64,000 nt of DNA from Scilla litardierei (lineage: Eukaryota > Streptophyta > Magnoliopsida > Asparagales > Asparagaceae). Shown here piece after piece: positions 48,448-58,870 of the stretch. The position numbers and the translations under genes were made by a program. Numbering within the stretch: position 1 is the first letter of the stretch; every line of letters starts with the position of its first letter. The notes beneath the pieces are model-generated. The model was not told the DNA's origin. It did no database searches and was given only the letters and a program-made list of their open reading frames with translations. The stretch spans positions 1 through 64,000 of the forward strand of contig JAULAV010003394.1 of NCBI GenBank assembly GCA_030789695.1, in the 5' to 3' direction.

Positions 48448-50217
48448 TGATCGCGTCCGAGTGTACACCCGAAAAACGACTTGTAGTCTTACCGCAAGCG
48501 CACGATGTAGCGGTGAGTGGGTATCGAACTCAGGGAGGAACAAATGACAGTACCTTATTCAAATCACCTAGCTATCAAAAGAGTGAGAATAGTTTGGATA
48601 TCACAATCACAATCGTTCAAATATATAGAAAGTATCAATATAATAAAGCGTCTAGGGATAGGAAATCCCCACTACGGACCTTCTCTCATCCTTGTGAATC
48701 ATAAGTTTCATTGTTGCAAAGCTTGAATATAGGTGAACTAGTCGCAACTTAATGTAGAACTAAGCTCATGCTCTCGCGCTATTACCGGTCTATAGCAAAC
48801 CTAAGATAGGGCCCACTCTCGTGCAAACCCTAGCCTAAGCCGATAGCGTGAAGAACGACGTCATTGTTCAATCGTATCTCGAGCCCACTCTCGTGCAAAC
48901 TCAAGCTATGACCTAGGTTATGATAGTTCTATCTGTCCAATCTCTTGCAAACGGATATTAGTATAAAATCACAATTAAAAATCCTTGCTTTGGCCCAAAC
49001 TCTTGCAAACCAAATCTAGAGAAATCCAATTGTCAATCTAGATCGAATATCTAGGCCTTCCTATCAATTGGGATCCAATATCTTACAAATCCCAATCGAT
49101 ATGAATTCCTAGCTACCCGTAATCTATCGATCAAAACCTAACCTTAATCGATTCTAGCAACAAATCTACGAATTCATCACAATTTAGAGATGGGGTCCAT
49201 AGGGTTCATCCCCATGCCCTAAGACGACGACACTACTCACTAATCATCATGCAAATCTCATAAAAATCAATAATAACCACGGCACAATTCATTGCAAAAG
49301 AGAAATAATGCATAAATCGAGTTTTTAATAGAAATAGACAAACCAATGTAGATGCCGACGATCTCCATCTGAGATTTCACAAAGAGTAGCAGTCAAAACT
49401 CCTAAAAGAAAGTCTAAAAATTAATGTTAAAAAAGCTCCACAAACTAGGGCAAAAACTGGGTTTAAATACCCTCTAAAATTGTCCAAAAAATCGTGACCA
49501 AACTGCCCCTGCGCAGCCCAGAAATCACAACCCTAACAACAGGCGGAGAGGGTCACTCGGCCGAGTGACCCTTGTCACTCGACCGAGTGACAAACCCTGT
49601 ATAAAAACAGTAACTTCGGGGGTTTCAGGGTCTGTCATCGGGGGGTGGCTCGGCCGAGTGGCTTTCTTCATTCGGCCACGTGAGCATTCATACTCGGCCG
49701 AGTAGGCATCCTCAGGATCTCTGAAAATTCCAGTAACTTCGGCCTTTTCTCTGGACGAATTCCCTGTACCACTCGGGCGAGTTAACTTTCTCACTCGGCC
49801 GAGTGGGCTTCTTTCGTTCGGCCGAGTATACGCTGAAAATCATCGTTTGCGTATCCGTTCTGTTTGGCTGAGTAGGGCTTCTTGCTCGGCCGAGTGAGTG
49901 GTCCACTCGGCCTAGTGAGGTGCTGCTGAGCTTATTCTTCTTCTTTTCTCCTCCTCGTTGCTCCTATTGATTCCCTTCTTCTTCCACTCATCCTCTATCG
50001 TTGATAATTCTTCGAATGAGCCTTGGGTGACACTCCTAGGCGCATGCAAATCCCTTGAACTTAAATTCGCTCCAAATCGCTCCATATTTCCTGAAATACG
50101 ATAAAAACAAGAAATAGTGAAAAGCATCGCAATATTATCAATCGTGAAAAACGCAATATGAGCGACCAAAACGACATGCAAACATGCAGAAAAAAGGTGT
50201 AAAATATGGAGTGATCA
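48448..50217 (-). repeat. 5' LTR of AA (1,770 bp)
   Basis: Plus-strand ends TGATCGCGTCC and GGAGTGATCA. CACTCGGCCGAGTG array at 49550-49920, then TATA-like GGGTATTTAAACCC (49458-49472, minus). Confidence 0.92.
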
Positions 50218-50797
50218 TTTACGAAACACAGTCGACTGTCACTTGGACAGGCACCTGTGTATCGTTCACGAGTCGCCTGTGGGAATTAAGACAGAGAAGC
50301 CCAAAACTAGATTATAAAAGTTTGTGCATAATAGGCGACTGTAGAACAAAACACAGTCGACTATTTTTGTGACAGGCGACTGTAAAACGTTCAGCAGTCG
50401 ACTGTTATAAACAATACAAGCACAATCAATAAAGAAATGAATAGGGGTCTAAGGACGATTGAACAAATGATGTCCTAAGACTGAAATGAAGATGTGTGTG
50501 TGCTCCAATAATATTCTACTTCTAAGCTACATACTAGAATAGATATAAGAAATTTACATTGACGAAAACTCTCTTCTATCCAACGCATGAGCTTGAAGTC
50601 TTCATGGAGCTTCAATCATCATCTACGATTATCCAATCCATTTCATTTGCTTTCAATGATCTTTGAGTGTCATCCATTGCAAGTAGATCTTCATAATTAG
50701 CTTAGGCAATGGATTAACTGCAAAATAGGGGATTAGTTACAAGTATTTATGTTTGCTCATCATTAACACTAAGTAGGGAGAAGTCCAATACTTAATA

Positions 50798-51046
50798 ATA
50801 AAATGAGTACAAGTGTCTCTGAACTTCGTCGGAGCTGTTTTTGCCCAACGCTTTTTTGTTTAACCCTAAGCTCAGATGGTTTGCTAGTCGACCACCTTGG
50901 TGACAGGTGAGCCCGTCATCTTGCCCTTCTGCTTTGAGGATCCCTCCTTTCTAGGTTGATCGTTAGCCAGGTTTTTGGGGTGCCCTCGCTTGACCAGTGC
51001 ATCGATCTCTTTTTTGAGAGTCCAACAGTCGTTGGTGACGTGCACG
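50798..51046 (-). pseudogene. Scrap of a different gypsy gag
   Basis: The minus strand from 51046 reads HVTNDCWTLKKEIDALVKRGHPKNL and stops at VTKVVD (50884). The pattern HxTxDCxxLKxxIxxLxxRG is typical of the C-terminal gag of Tat-like gypsy elements and unlike both copia and Athila gag here. It abuts the copia ED integrase on one side and the EB LTR on the other, without LTR boundaries, so it was joined by illegitimate recombination or template switching. Confidence 0.7.
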
Positions 51047-51960
51047 AGGGAAAGAGAAGGTGTGAGTAATACCAACTTCATCACAAAATGTCTCAAAAGA
51101 CTCATTCTCAAATTCACCTCCATGATCACTACGAATAGTGACAATGGTGGTTCCTAAGAGATTTTGTACTTTCTTAACAAAAATTGTGAAGTTTTCAAAA
51201 GCTTCATTTTTATTACACAATGAAAATACCCAAGTAAATCTTGAATAGTCATCTACGATGACAAGTCCATACCTTGCATTTCCTAAGGAAGCTACTCTAG
51301 TTGGCCCAAATAAATCTAGATGTAATAGCTCTAGTGGCCTTTTAGTAGAGATGCTTTTCTTAGGTTTAAATGAAGATTTAGGAAGCTTGCCGCGTTGACA
51401 ACAATCACAAAAACTTTTCTTTTCAAAAACAAGCTTCGGAAAACCTTTAATAGAATTCAATTTTGAAAGCTTATATAGTGTTCCAAAGTTCACATGTCCA
51501 AAGCGTCGATGCCATAAGTGTTGTTCACTTGTGTTGGCAACGAGACATTGTTCATATGACTTAGGAAGATCCAAAATATAAATGTCTTTACGACGAGTTC
51601 CGGAAAATAATAATTTTTCATTATCCTTTCTTAAAATATGACACAATCCTTTCGCAAAGCTAACTTTGTAACCTTTGTCACAAAGTTGACTTATTGAAAT
51701 AAGATTATGATTTAAACCACTAACAAGATAAACATCACTAATTAATGGTTTAGAAGGGTTACCGACTTTACCAACACCTATGTGGTTCCGCTCTCGTTGC
51801 CTCCAAATACGACGCGGTTTCCATTCGCAATGGGAACCACTCCGGAGAGCAAACGAGCGTCACCCGTCATGTGTTTTGAACACCCGCTATCGAGTATCCA
51901 ATTCCCTTTGGAGCTAAATTTAAATTTGTTGCTCCTTTTCTTTTTCTTTTCCTTGAGTAC
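51047..51960 (-). pseudogene. Copia ED protease and integrase N-terminal half, truncated
   Basis: Protease begins just inside 51960 (NWILDSGCSKHMTGD at about 51900) and has a frameshift near 51783 (a missing base after GNESGTT). Integrase zinc region: LWHRRFGH, CDCCQRGK. Core: LDLFGPTRVASL and TIRSDHGGEFENES. The sequence breaks off within THTFSFPRA at 51046, before the catalytic Glu. RT and RNase H are absent. Confidence 0.9.
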
Positions 51961-52019
51961 CTAAAGATAGAAACTTTCATATCATGGTACCCAAGGTCAT
52001 TGGGTCCAAGGGATTAGAC
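51961..52019 (-). other. ED gag/pol junction: 59-nt intron-like segment with GT...AG ends
   Basis: WLPK codons end in AAAG|GTCTAATCCC, where TAA stops gag, and 59 bases later comes TTTCTATCTTTAG|GTACTC. The segment begins GT and ends AG, and its removal would leave gag and protease in one frame (they differ by one base in register otherwise). It is shorter than typical plant introns. E2 and EB have the same layout with altered donors. Confidence 0.55.
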
Positions 52020-54257
52020 CTTTGGAAGCCAAGTCCAAGTGGACTTAGACTTCCCCACATAATTCTTACTATGTACAACATCCGAAAAATAAGCATTCAT
52101 GTACATTTGTTTTTCGTCCATGCTTGTGTCCTTTGGGCTCCAAATAGTGAATATTTTGGGAGCCATCATCCTATTGGGTGCATGCATGCGACGTTGATTT
52201 CTACGTGATGCATGTTGTGGATAGGCATAAGGGACATGATGGAATGGTGCACGACGAGAATTATTCATATGATGAGGTGGGTGTACATATGCATGTGTGG
52301 GAACACGTGCGTGAGGATGTCTCACATGGTGTGCACGTGCCCGAGAATGTGTTGCATAAAAATCATCATATGTGTGAGCCGGTGGAGTAGGACGTGTGTT
52401 CCTACGTGGCATGGTATTGGTGTACATGTAAGCATGCCCCTTCTTTGGAGGTCCACCCAAAGTGGGTTTCTTTCCAAAAGAGGGTGTGGACGAGGTGGAA
52501 GCACCATTGGAAGATGAACTTCCAATAGAGTGTTTGCTCCCACTCGTTGAGGCTTCGGAAGTTGGCCTAACAAAAGTAGTGACCGACTTGGATGAATTTC
52601 CCATCATATACCCCAAACCAATGTGGTGATTAGCCGGAAGTAAGTCACTTAGGATTTTATCCAAATGGTCCTTACCTTTGTTGAATTTGTTAATTCGGCC
52701 CAATGTGTTCTCATATTTCTCTTTGAGAGAACGCATAGAAGTATCCAAATTGGATACTTGCGAAGTGAGCACATAAACACGAGATTTAAGATTCTCGTTC
52801 TCAATACTCAAAATCGAGTTTTGAGAAGTTAAATCCGCTATCTCATGTTCTTCCGCATCCTCAATGCTAGCATGTTCAAGTTTAGATTTGAGATTCACAA
52901 TCTCATTTCTTAACTCTTCAACAACGGTGTCGTTGTTGGTGATGATAGTCTTAGGCGATGTTTGAATGCTAGCTAGGTCATCTTTTACCTTAGTATATCT
53001 ATTTACTAACTTAGTGTATTTTGACCAAAGTTGAGAGTTAGCATTTCTAAGATCATCCATCGTTACCTCATCGCTTTCGTCATTACTATCATCGGAAGAG
53101 GAGGATCCTTGATCGTTCTCCTCTCTTGCCATGAAGCACATATGTGCTTGCTCCACTTTCTCATCATCCGACTCTCCGCTTGAGGAATCCTCGGAGTCGG
53201 TGAATGTTGCTCCGACAAGTCCTTTCTTGTACCCCTTTTTGTATTTCTTGGACTTATCGAATTTTGGCGCCTTCCACTTCTCCTTGTGCTTATTGAGGGG
53301 ACACTCCGCTTTCATGTGTCCCGGCTTATTACACTTGAAACACAAAGGAGAGGAAGAGGCGTTAGTAGAACCAAATTTAGCTTTGTTCTTGAAGTTACCT
53401 TTTCGGAAGAAACGGTTGAACTTCTTGGCCATGAGTGCCATGGACTCCAAGTCCAACTCGTTTTCCGATTCTTCATCATCGAAAGATGTGGATGAAGCCG
53501 CCTTGAATGCAATCGCCTTTTTCTTAGGCGCATCTAGGTTCAAATATGACTTCATCTTTTCTTGTAGCTTCACCTTGCTATCTTTGCATACCTCGTATGA
53601 CATCAAAGTACCCATTAGTTGAACTACGGTATATTTGTTCATGTCATTACCTTCCTCGATGGCGAAGGTACGTTTTTCCCAAGAAGAGGGAAGTCCTTCA
53701 ATAAGCTTTAAGCACTTCTCCTTTTGAGTGTAGATCTTGCCGAGGGCCTCTAACTCGTTTATTATGTCAACGAAGCGAGCGTAATATTCTTTCATCTTCT
53801 CGCCCTGTTGCATATGAAACATTTCGTAATCTTTGGTTACGACTACGAGTTTAGAGTCTCTTACCCTACTCGTCCCTTCATGTAGAATGAGGAGGGAGTT
53901 CCAAATTTGATATGCACTCTTACATGTGCATATCTTATTGAAATCCTCGGGCTCCAATGCACATTGCAAGGCGTTCATTGCCTTGGCATTGCTTACCTCC
54001 GCGGCGACCTCCGCGGTAGTCCATTTCTCAAAATCTTCTTCTTTGGGCTCGATGTACTCCTTCATTGTAGTCCTCCATAAAGATGCACTTCGGAGGAAGG
54101 TTTCCATCCGACATTTCCAGTACCCGTAGTTGGTACCGTTGAAGAATGGAGGCCTTGTAGAGGAATGTCCTTCCATCACCGATGACGCTCCTTCGCGGTT
54201 CCTGAAGGTGTCATAGTTGGAAGGTGGAGGCACGGTCTTGTTGTCGTTGGCAGACAT
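52014..54257 (-). CDS. Copia ED gag, intact 747-residue frame
   Basis: The longest undamaged frame among the minus-strand elements. ATG at 54257 is 13 bases from the primer site. The N-terminal half holds the copia gag domain (PPFFNGTNYGYWKCRMETFL; VQLMGTLMSYEV). The zinc knuckle CFKCNKPGHMKAEC is complete. An acidic Ser/Asp-rich section follows (about residues 350-400), then a Leu/Asn/Lys coiled-coil-like region (about 420-550, with LRNEIVNLKSKLE), a Ser/Gly/Thr linker and a His/Arg/Pro-rich tail before KSTWTWLPKV. It would form the particle core, binding RNA by the knuckle. Pol downstream is truncated, so this is likely a remnant even though the frame is open. Confidence 0.9.
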   Translation of the reverse strand: MSANDNKTVPPPSNYDTFRNREGASSVMEGHSSTRPPFFNGTNYGYWKCRMETFLRSASLWRTTMKEYIEPKEEDFEKWTTAEVAAEVSNAKAMNALQCALEPEDFNKICTCKSAYQIWNSLLILHEGTSRVRDSKLVVVTKDYEMFHMQQGEKMKEYYARFVDIINELEALGKIYTQKEKCLKLIEGLPSSWEKRTFAIEEGNDMNKYTVVQLMGTLMSYEVCKDSKVKLQEKMKSYLNLDAPKKKAIAFKAASSTSFDDEESENELDLESMALMAKKFNRFFRKGNFKNKAKFGSTNASSSPLCFKCNKPGHMKAECPLNKHKEKWKAPKFDKSKKYKKGYKKGLVGATFTDSEDSSSGESDDEKVEQAHMCFMAREENDQGSSSSDDSNDESDEVTMDDLRNANSQLWSKYTKLVNRYTKVKDDLASIQTSPKTIITNNDTVVEELRNEIVNLKSKLEHASIEDAEEHEIADLTSQNSILSIENENLKSRVYVLTSQVSNLDTSMRSLKEKYENTLGRINKFNKGKDHLDKILSDLLPANHHIGLGYMMGNSSKSVTTFVRPTSEASTSGSKHSIGSSSSNGASTSSTPSFGKKPTLGGPPKKGHAYMYTNTMPRRNTRPTPPAHTYDDFYATHSRARAHHVRHPHARVPTHAYVHPPHHMNNSRRAPFHHVPYAYPQHASRRNQRRMHAPNRMMAPKIFTIWSPKDTSMDEKQMYMNAYFSDVVHSKNYVGKSKSTWTWLPKV

Positions 54258-54270
54258 AGCTGAGTATCTG

Positions 54271-54282
54271 GCTCTGATACCA
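54271..54282 (-). other. Primer binding site of ED
   Basis: The minus strand reads TGGTATCAGAGC, exact complement of initiator tRNA-Met end, two bases inside the LTR. Confidence 0.93.
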
Positions 54283-54284
54283 AA

Positions 54285-56032
54285 TGTAATGCCCTACCAG
54301 CTACTGCACAAGTACTAGAGGGGGGGGGGGGGGTGAATAGTACTTTAAAATAATAAGGAGTATAATTCCAAATTAAATTGCAAACAACCACCAAATCAAT
54401 TTGCGGAAGCTTAAATTGAATGACGACAACGAAATTAACAATGCTAACAAACGATGTTAATGGGTTCGGATCCACCCAAGTCTCCCCGACTTGTTCCCGG
54501 TGATCCTACGTCCCAACCACCCGGATCCCCTCCGGATACTTGAGTTAGAAACCCTAACTCAAGATTTCCACTATGAATATCTTGTGAAAAACCTTCACAA
54601 GATCAAATCATACATGCAATGGCAAAGTGAATCCCACAACCCGGGATCACAAACTTCTCTCACAACTGAGAGAGCCAATAAGCAATATAAAAGAGTTTAG
54701 ATGAAATAAATACTCTTACCACAAAATCCTATACCTTGAGTTTTTCTTACCCAATAGGTGGAATGAAGGATTTGAGGAAGATGAAGTCACCAAGCCCTAG
54801 CACCAAGGAAATGAGCAATAATGGGTGCCTAGGGAAGAGTTGGAGACTTGGATCAAGCAAAAGCTTGAAGAGCTCACCAAGAACAACCTTCTCTCTAGAT
54901 CTAGAAATGAGAGAGAATGGGTTTCTTGTGAGGAAGAGAGCTTTAGATTTGAGGGAGAATAGCTATCTCTTTAGAACTCAATGAATCTCTTAATGGTAGC
55001 TCTATTGAAGATAGAAATGACCTAGGTTCGTATTTATAGGGTCCCATAAAAACAAGTTAGGTCATTCACCAACGGATAGAAATCTGTGAGACTTAGTCGG
55101 TCAAAGAACAAACACTGACCGACTAGTTCATCAACTAGTCGGTCAGTCACAAAGCATGGACCGACTAAGAGCAGATCTGAGAAGAGATAGAATTTCAGAC
55201 CTAGAAAACTAGTCGGTCCAAGAACACTTTCTGACCGACTAGTTTCACAACTAGTCGGTCAGTCAATGAACGTAGACCGACTAAGAGGCAAAATAACTTA
55301 GTCTGAATGCAAAGTGACTTAGTCGGTCCAAGAACAAAAGTTGACCGACTAGATTGTCAACTAGTCGGTCATCAAACGTTCTTAGACCGACTAACAGTAA
55401 ACAGTAGCTCAGGAGAAATTTAGAGTGAACAGTAAGTCACAACTAGTCGGTCAAAGAAGCATCACTGACCGACTAGTTCACAAACTAGTCGGTCGGTGAG
55501 TCAACGTAGACCGACTAACTGTAAACAGTAAAGTCCAAGAAATTAAGGAATCAAACTAGTCGGTCCAAGAACAGTTGCTGACCGACTAGATCACCATCTA
55601 GTCGGTCAGTACTTGTTCTTGTACCAACTAACATGCACAACAAAGTCCGAATCGAAGCGCGACGCTTCGAGGAAGTTAGAATGAACTTGTGCAAGGATCC
55701 TAGAGCTACGAAATGAGCGTAATGAAGATAGAAACGTAAGATATACTCAAGGCTTAACATTCTATCAATCGAAACTAAAAGACTATAAATAAAACCTTAA
55801 TAAACAGTCTTTGAGAGCTTCGATTGAATCTTCATAACTTCCAAAGCGTTGCAGGAGCTTCAACGAAGCTTTAGGCTTGAATACGAGCTTTTGGAAGAGT
55901 TGAGATGTCGCTTTGAATATTCTCGTGAAATTGGTGACAATCTCCAATACTGCGCTCACAAATTGTTAGTTCATGAATTATTTATGTTTGCTCATCATCC
56001 AAAACCAAATCCGGGGAGTCCAATATTCAACA
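54285..56032 (-). repeat. 5' LTR of copia ED (1,748 bp)
   Basis: Plus-strand ends TGTAATGCCCTACC and CCAATATTCAACA. Homologous to the EC LTR (13511-15384). Contains a G-run of about 15 (near 54321), an array of ACTAGTCGGTC/GACCGACTAGT palindromes (55095-55630) and TATA box CCCTATAAATACG (minus, 55029-55041). It borders the ORF-1 of AB at 56033 (AGGGT), so ED is inserted in that gene. Confidence 0.92.
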
Positions 56033-57697
56033 AGGGTATGGTGCTGTGATCGCTAAAAGATGCTCAGCCTCTGTGGGAGGATGAGACGCAGGATTGCTCT
56101 TAGAAGTGTGAGCGACGACAGAATCTGAAGTAGTGAAAGTGGGTGAGAAGGGTGGAGAGGTCGCTGACACAGAAATGGGGACAGACGTCACGATGCTCTT
56201 AGTGAAGACAGCGGTAGTAGAGACGAAAGTGTCGACGACTGGAAAGGTCATGAAATCAACAGAAAATGACTCCCCAGGGGTCGAGAAATCTGGTGACGAC
56301 ATGGTCTCGACCGTCGAAATAAAGGAAGGCTTGCCTCTCTCAAAAACAGTGGTGGTGGTGCACTCAAAACTCACAGAAGAAATGGGATCAGAGGTCAACG
56401 GCACAGAGGTGGCGGCGGCGGTGGCGGTGGACTCAGATAGGGTGCTCCTACCACGGACAGAAGTGTGGATTGAAGTGGCGAGAGTAGGGATCAAATCAGG
56501 TGCAGGCTGAGGGATCGGGATCTCCGAGTCCAGAGGTGGGAGGAGGGGCTCCTGCTCATCACCCTCGAGCTCAAGCACATACGCAACTGGGATGAGGAGG
56601 TCCATCTCTGGTCTCCACACCCCTCCTGTGGGTCCTATGTGGGTTCGAGCGGGGCTCGAAAGCACCCTATAATCTGTACCAAAAGGACCATGCAGCCAAA
56701 CCCAGTGGTGTTGACCGTGAGTACGCAACATCCTCATGTGGGCCATGAATCTATGGAAGGGAGGTGGGGCCTGTGGGTCGAAGAAAACCAGCTGGGAGCT
56801 CAACCCTACATAAAGGAGCTAGCAAGGTAATCAGACCGCCGCAACAGATCGTTGTCCTGGCGGTGGCAGAAGAAACAATGCGGTCTATACACCATATAGC
56901 TATATCGATCTGAACAACGGGGACTGAGACATCTGTATTTCCCTCAAAGACTCTCGCTCTAGTCATCGCGTAGAGCATATAAAGATCAGGTGTAAACATC
57001 GTCACAGGCTCATACCTCGCGAGAAATGTGGTCGCCATAAGGCGCTGAGCAATGCAGAGGCATGGGTGGACAATAGAGGATGCCTTGGCCCGGCTAGGGT
57101 CAAAAGCAAATGGGAATCCCGTGATCAACATCTAGAAAGCATGTGTATCGAATAACGATGGGGCGATGTGCGTGGGACTGAAAGCGCGGTCGGGGTCCGG
57201 GACAGGGGGCCACTGGAAAAAGGCTCGGAGCATATCGAGAGTAATCTCGTACTCACGATCCATCAGACGAAATGTGTAACCCCTTGGAGTCCTACAGATA
57301 GAACTCAGGACCTCGAGTGTCGGACAGACGTAGGTGTCCGTCGACACCGACAGAAAATCACGCCATCCCACGTTGTCATATAACTGGAGTAGGCTCTCGA
57401 ATACCCTTAGGCACTCTAAATCTACAATGTGTGCAAACATAGAGAGGATGATCGATCGATGGGAGATTCTTTCAAATCTGACGCGGTGTGCGTCGTCTCG
57501 GAAAGTGATCTCCATCGTATGAAAGCTGGGACGGGTTGTGCCTGTGGGGATGGAATGTGTGTGGTAGGAGGTGGAAGTGTAGGTGGTGGCAGGCTAAGCG
57601 ACGGGGGGTCCGCTCTAGCAGAGGAAGAGCCAGGCTCGCTAGTCCTCCTCCGCTTGGAGGCGGGCGCCCGCGAACGTGACCTAGTGCATGGGGGCAT
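56033..57697 (-). pseudogene. ATHILA ORF-1-like protein of AB, broken by ED insertion
   Basis: Homologous to AA 39530-41516. Start ATG 57697 (MPPCTRSRSRAPASKRRR), then DNVGWRDFLSVSTD, PTLEVLSSICRTP, ITLDMLRAFFQWPPVP, HPCLCIAQRLMATTF and GGLITLLAPLCRVELP. Frameshifts near 57500 and 56800 and TAG at 57132-57134 break it. The C-terminal Thr/Ser/Pro-rich part ends at the ED LTR. Confidence 0.75.
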
Positions 57698-58194
57698 GGT
57701 AGTGCCGTGAGATGTGCCAACCAATGCGAAGTGCTAATAAAAAGGAGTAAATATACCTGAGCATGACGCGACTCTAAGCAAGCAGTAAGAGCAAAGAGAT
57801 GCCTCCCTTGAGAAGCTCCGAATCTGCTCCTGATTCTCCCCCATGCTATCCTGAAACACAAAATTGATTGATTAGCAATAAATATCAATAAATTAAGGTG
57901 AAAATCAAGAGAAATATGTGTGAATATAGTTTAATTTCAATTCGGGGCAGAATTGGGCTTACGGAATGGAGATTGTGAGAAAAGTGGAAATTAAGGCTGA
58001 TAGGGGATGATCGGCAACGAGGGAGGCAGCGCCAGCAGTGACTGGACGGCGACGTGGCCGGCGTGGGGTCATGCCACTCAGGCACGGGTGAGGGTGGCTC
58101 GGGCGATGGGTTCGGATGCTCGGGCGATGGGGGATAAGCTCGGGCTGTCGATTTGCAGATTTGGGAATTTTAATTTTGGGGCCACGAGTGCTGA

Positions 58195-58535
58195 GTTATA
58201 TAGGGCAGGTCACTCGGCAGAGTGGCGGTGATCACTTGGCCGAGTGACCTCAGTTTACGAAGATTTTAAAATTTTTTGTGTATGTTCCGACTCGGCCGAG
58301 TAGAACTATCACTCGGCCGAGTAGACAAAAGTCACTCGGCCGAGTGGCTAGGCCACTTAGAGCTTTTAAAGTGCAAAAAGTGTCTGGTTCACTCGGTCGA
58401 GTGACAAAGTCACTCGGCCGAGTGGCATGTAATTAATAGAGAGAGGTTTTTCGAATCTTCCCTGATCAGTACCCTACTCGGCCGAGTAGGGTCTTCACTT
58501 GGCCGAGTGAAGATATCACTCAGTTGAGTGGGCTG
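58195..58535 (-). promoter_or_regulatory. Internal CACTCGGCCGAGTG array with TATA box ahead of AB ORF-1
   Basis: Palindromes at 58208-58535 are followed on the minus strand by GCCCTATATAACTC (58193-58206), and ORF-1 starts about 500 bases beyond. Same organisation as 42045-42405 in AA. Confidence 0.6.
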
Positions 58536-58870
58536 CTATTTTAAGATCTAACTCTCTGATTTTGCTCCACTTTCTAATTTTCTTTCCCATGTCAGTTTCT
58601 TCCCTCTCTTGATGTCTGATCGCTTCCCTGGAACGCTCCCCAACGCCATGATCGTCCTCCATTCATATGGTCTCCTATGCTCCATCTCCTGAAATAAATA
58701 ATGTTGTCTGTTGTAAGGTTTTTCTTCGACACTTGACTCTAAACACTAATAAAGATCTAAAACAAAAATGAAAAGAAAAGTTCAACTAAAAAAAATGAGA
58801 TAGAACCGTCGGGTTGCCTCCCGACAAGCGCTCGTTTAAGGTCTTGAGCTCGACCCCTTAAGATTTGTGA

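Larger units (their letters stand above)
35836..50217 (-). mobile_element. Athila-like gypsy element AA, complete, 14.4 kb with nested solo LTR
   Basis: Both LTRs are present (35836-37623 and 48448-50217), with primer site TGGCGCCGTTGCC next to the 5' LTR and a purine tract AAGTTTGGGGAATTT next to the 3' LTR. Order in its own direction: LTR, gag, protease, palindrome array with TATA, ATHILA ORF-1-like gene, long untranslated tail, LTR. No RT, RNase H or integrase is present. Flanks are GTTTC (35831-35835) and TTTAC (50218-50222); comparison with the empty site suggests TTTAC duplicated and the left copy lost one base. Confidence 0.9.
34594..50797 (-). repeat. 5' LTR of copia EB, split by Athila-like element AA
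   Basis: The inner part is 34594-35835 and the outer part 50218-50797, together about 1.82 kb. The outer end CAATACTTAATA corresponds to CAATACTCAACA in the 3' LTR. Alignment with the uninterrupted EB 3' LTR near 25283 (GATTTATGAAACACGGTCG) shows the two halves belong together. It carries the CAGTCGACTG array (35390-35830 and 50225-50405) and TATA box CCTATATAAG (minus, about 35274-35283). Confidence 0.9.

Noticed and set aside
52178..53622. Plus-strand open frames up to 163 codons
   Set aside because: Antisense shadows of the intact ED gag on the minus strand.
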